Positions 31,562 to 34,226 of a DNA stretch of 34,226 nucleotides are shown here, piece by piece. The position numbers were made by a program, and so were the translations under genes. The stretch covers positions 1-34,226 of the forward strand of contig JAFQCV010000029.1 of assembly GCA_017416325.1 (NCBI GenBank), read 5' to 3'. Every line of letters begins with the position of its first letter. Position 1 is the first letter of the stretch. Source of the stretch: Oscillospiraceae bacterium (GTDB lineage: Bacteria > Bacillota > Clostridia > Oscillospirales > Oscillospiraceae). The notes under the pieces are model-generated. The model was not told the origin of the DNA. It saw only the letters and a program-made list of their open reading frames with translations, and searched no databases.

Positions 31562-32938
31562 TGCGCTTAGCACCAAAGTCTTGATGACCACCGGCAGCGC
31601 CGGACCCACCGGCTCGCCGATGTCCAGATAGCTTCCTTGCTGGAGTTTTAACGAATCCATGCACACAAAGCTGGTATCCTTAGGCAGCCGCAGAGCCATT
31701 GCCTGCCCCAGGGCCTTTGCCATGTCCTGCTCCAGGGCAACATATACCGGTCTTCCCCCAAAGCCCCGGGAAAGCCCCTCCGCCAGGGCAACTACCCGGT
31801 CATACTCCGGAGACGAAAACCCCGGCAGCGCCAAAACACTGTCCGTATCCTGCTGAGACAGCCTTTTTTCCACCAGCTGTGCCAGTTCCTCCGGCGCCAG
31901 CTCCTGCTCCCGGGAAGTCACCTGCGCCACCGGCAGATTCTTAAGGGGCAAGGAAGCGTTGCGGCAAAACACCGTGCTTCCCGACAGCCGGACACTGTGG
32001 CACCCCGCGCCAATGACCGTTGCCCGGATGGTGTGGTCTCCCAATCGGTATTCCCCCCGGCACAAACGGCTTTTCCCAATCTCTTCGCCCAAGATAGGGC
32101 CTAAGTCTCCAAATTCCCGCCAGTCCCGGACTGTTTCGATGCAGTCGGCCACGCCCCCGGAAAAGGAGACCACCACCGCGCTTTCCGGCGGCTCAGGCGC
32201 GTCTCCCGCCTCCCGGGTGCTCAGCTGCTCCAACAGGGGCGTGACTTCCCGGAGACCCGCCGCCATTTCCAAAGCCTCCACCAGAACTTTCGCCACCGGG
32301 CGCAGAACATCCGGGGACGCGGTCTCTCCCACATTTAGTTTACATAACTCTTTTAATACCGGGGATACGTAGGTGATTTGATCCTGCTCGTCAAATTTCA
32401 CCAGCCGTCCTCCCACATTGAGGCAGGCAGTTGACATAACATTCCCGTTTTCCACCAACGCCAGATTGCTTGTGCCGCCGCCGATGTCCATGTGCAGCAC
32501 CTTTTTCCCGGTTTTTTCCGAAAAATCCGTTGCCCCAGCGCCTTTTGCCGCCAATACACTTTCCAAGTGCGGGCCGGCTGTTGCCACCACAAACTCTCCG
32601 GCAAACGCAGAAAGCGCATCCAGCACCTGCCGGGCGTTTTCCCGCCGCGAGGTCTCCCCGGTGATGATCACCGCTCCGGTGTCCACATCCGCCGGGGATA
32701 TCCCTGCCCGGTGATACTCTTTCTCTACAATTTCCCGAATACCAGTCCCATCCACCAGCCCTGTTCCGATGAGGGGCGTAAGATACACCTCACTCTGATG
32801 CCGCAGCTGCCGCCCGGTAATTTGCAGCTGTGGCACAGCAAAGCTTGACGCCTGATTCTCCACCGTAAGCTCCGACACCACCAGCTGGGTGGAAGTTGTC
32901 CCCACATCCAGACCCACGCTGCAAAGCCGCTCAGCCAC
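31553..32938 (-). CDS. eutA: Ethanolamine ammonia-lyase reactivating factor EutA
   Basis: 461 aa ASKHA-type chaperone that uses ATP to release damaged cobalamin from EutBC. Phosphate-binding segments SVGLDVGTTSTQLVVSEL at the start and LHMDIGGGTSNLALVENG near 170. Starts with GTG, overlapping eutG by 8 nt, with GAGGTGA upstream. Two TTATGTMAAC motifs (32338-32347 and 32430-32439) fall in different codon phases. The last two codons (NG) and TAA stop lie in repeat M8. Confidence 0.94.
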   Translation of the reverse strand: MAERLCSVGLDVGTTSTQLVVSELTVENQASSFAVPQLQITGRQLRHQSEVYLTPLIGTGLVDGTGIREIVEKEYHRAGISPADVDTGAVIITGETSRRENARQVLDALSAFAGEFVVATAGPHLESVLAAKGAGATDFSEKTGKKVLHMDIGGGTSNLALVENGNVMSTACLNVGGRLVKFDEQDQITYVSPVLKELCKLNVGETASPDVLRPVAKVLVEALEMAAGLREVTPLLEQLSTREAGDAPEPPESAVVVSFSGGVADCIETVRDWREFGDLGPILGEEIGKSRLCRGEYRLGDHTIRATVIGAGCHSVRLSGSTVFCRNASLPLKNLPVAQVTSREQELAPEELAQLVEKRLSQQDTDSVLALPGFSSPEYDRVVALAEGLSRGFGGRPVYVALEQDMAKALGQAMALRLPKDTSFVCMDSLKLQQGSYLDIGEPVGPALPVVIKTLVLSANG

Positions 32939-34013
32939 GGCCGGTCACCTCTTCCAGGATCTTGCGGATCATAAAATCCTCCACCTTCACGGGGTTTGTC
33001 TCACAGCAGGGGTCTGCCAAGGCGGCTTTCACCACATTGTCCATCTCCCGCCATATCTGCCGCGGCTGAATTCCCGCTTCTGCCAAAGTTGCCGGCAGCT
33101 TCATTTCCCGGCGCAGACGGATCAGTCCGTTTTTCAGATTGTGCACCGCCACCGTGTCGGCGCTGCCCCCCAAGCCTGCCGCCCGGGAAAGCCGGGCATA
33201 TTTCCCCGCCGCTGCCATGGCATTGCAGCCGATCACCGACGGAAGCAGGATGGCATTGAGCCGTCCGTGAGGTACATGGAACGCGCCGCCTAAGCTGTGG
33301 GCCAGGGCGTGACACAGACCCAGGCCCGCCTGGGTAAAGGCCATACCTGCCAAGGTGGACGCGTTGTGGATCTGCAGCCGCACCTCCTGCCGCCCGGCAA
33401 AGGAGGCCGGCAGATTGGCAAAGGCCGTACAAAAGGCATCCCGGGCCAAAGCGTCGGTAGCCGGGGAAGCGTTTTTCGCCACATAAGCTTCCAGGGCATG
33501 GCTCAGTACATCGAATCCCCCGTCTGCCACCAGACTTGGTGGCAGCTGCCCCAGGAAGCTGTCATCCAAAACCGCCAGCTCCGGGCGAAGCCGGGGGTCT
33601 ACCAGGGGGTACTTGACCCGGTTGTGGGTCAATACCGCGAAATCCGTCACCTCTGAGCCGGAGCCGGAAGTGGTAGGGACTGCCGCCAGCCGAATTTCCC
33701 TGCCGCTGAAATAAGCCATGGCTTTGGCGCAGTCCATGGCGCTGCCGCCCCCCAAAGCCACGATAACATCCGGCTGGAACGCCTTGACCTGAACCGTTCC
33801 CTCTGCCGCCAGCGCCACACTGGGGTCAGGCTCTACCCGGTCAAAGATCTCCACCTCCGGGGCCTCGGCAGCTTTCGCCACCCGGTCTGCCGTACCGTTC
33901 CGGGTAAAAAAGGGGTCGGTCACCAAAAACAGCCGCCGCGCCCCCAGATCCTTCAGCGCCGCAATCGCCCCGGTACCGGATACGATCTTGGTGCTGCAAT
34001 AAAATTCCTTCAA
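32931..34013 (-). CDS. eutG: Iron-dependent alcohol dehydrogenase EutG
   Basis: 360 aa group III alcohol dehydrogenase; reduces acetaldehyde to ethanol and regenerates NAD+ for EutE. NAD-binding VALGGGSAMDCAKA, then VPTTSGSGSEVT, and metal ligands in GGFDVLSHALEAY, CHALAHSLGG and HVPHG. The start codon appears to be TTG (no in-frame ATG or GTG before a TGA stop just upstream), with GGTGGGA as a weak SD, so initiation may be poor. It lacks an obvious encapsulation tag. The promoter of the operon is not visible and may lie beyond the window. Confidence 0.9.
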   Translation of the reverse strand: MKEFYCSTKIVSGTGAIAALKDLGARRLFLVTDPFFTRNGTADRVAKAAEAPEVEIFDRVEPDPSVALAAEGTVQVKAFQPDVIVALGGGSAMDCAKAMAYFSGREIRLAAVPTTSGSGSEVTDFAVLTHNRVKYPLVDPRLRPELAVLDDSFLGQLPPSLVADGGFDVLSHALEAYVAKNASPATDALARDAFCTAFANLPASFAGRQEVRLQIHNASTLAGMAFTQAGLGLCHALAHSLGGAFHVPHGRLNAILLPSVIGCNAMAAAGKYARLSRAAGLGGSADTVAVHNLKNGLIRLRREMKLPATLAEAGIQPRQIWREMDNVVKAALADPCCETNPVKVEDFMIRKILEEVTGRG

Positions 34014-34078
34014 ATTCCCACCGCCTTTTCACAGCCAGTATTCCCCATCGAAGAAAAATCATGTATTCCCAAAAATAA

Positions 34079-34226
34079 AATTGCCAATTCCCGTTTGTCG
34101 GGCAGTTAAGCCTCCCCTTGAGGGGAGGTGCCCCGTAGGGGCGGAAGGGTGAAAAACGCCAATTGCTTACGCTCTAAGGGTATTTCTCACCCCTCAGTCA
34201 GCCTGTTAGGCTGACAGCTCCCCTCA
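34079..34226. repeat. Bracketed composite element 8 (bracket + CTTCCCC family), runs off the window
   Basis: Left bracket TTGCCAATTCCCGTTTGTCG continuing GGCAG, then CCTCCCCTTGAGGGGAGG and hairpins GCCCCGTAGGGGC and GTCAGCCTGTTAGGCTGAC, ending CTCCCCTCA at the window edge. The 34014-34078 stretch before it holds only the weak eutG SD region. Confidence 0.6.

Noticed and set aside
34014-34078. Search for an EutVW-type antiterminator or promoter before eutG
   Set aside because: No paired antiterminator hairpins, terminator or good promoter hexamers are visible in the 65 nt before the repeat; control elements may lie outside the window or in the un-shown part upstream.

Overview
The window looks like a chromosomal segment of a GC-rich gut Firmicute of the Clostridia, probably Oscillospirales/Ruminococcaceae-like. 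This is inferred from gene content (T-box-controlled metG, Gram-positive LexA box, spoIVB fragments, BmrCD-like exporter, clostridial-type eut locus) and from dense intergenic palindromes. No rRNA, tRNA, CRISPR array or prophage was seen.

Layout. 1-2.76 kb (+ strand) is a decayed accessory strip: a truncated phosphodiesterase gene, an AEC-type transporter, two diverged 3' fragments of spoIVB, an array of small hairpins separated by ATATCGA, a 61-aa protein gene and a membrane-anchored XRE regulator. From 2.77 kb to the end every intact gene is on the minus strand. In order: a heterodimeric ABC exporter; tsaE-tsaB-upp; a REP-associated tyrosine transposase (RAYT) amid its palindromes; prfA; a morphogenesis group (U32 peptidase, maf, mreC, mreD, PBP2); a membrane nucleotide-sugar dehydratase; metG behind a T-box; and from 22.6 to 34.0 kb an ethanolamine-utilisation microcompartment operon, transcribed eutG-eutA-eutB-eutC-eutL-eutE-eutM-eutT-pduL-(unknown)-eutN-eutH.

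How the eut genes work together: EutH imports ethanolamine; EutBC (AdoCbl-dependent, with EutA reactivating it and EutT making the cofactor) releases ammonia and acetaldehyde inside a shell of EutL, EutM and EutN; EutE makes acetyl-CoA, PduL makes acetyl phosphate, and EutG recycles NADH by making ethanol. EutC, PduL and EutE carry short amphipathic ends that look like encapsulation tags. Regulators (EutV/EutW), EutS, EutP and EutQ are not in the window.

The most unusual layer is intergenic. Three unrelated palindromic families (an ATTATCCATT-ended ~115 bp element, a REP/BIME family matched to the RAYT, and a CTTCCCCTTGAGGGGAAG family) recur in almost every gap, and members of all three sit inside the same outer inverted-repeat bracket (TTGCCAATTCCCGTTTATCGGGCAG-like, given here in outline). 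Six gaps inside the eut operon each hold one of these elements, and several eut stop codons lie in or against element ends. A separate 10-bp motif, TTATGTMAAC, occurs six times, always on the coding strand and in all three codon phases.
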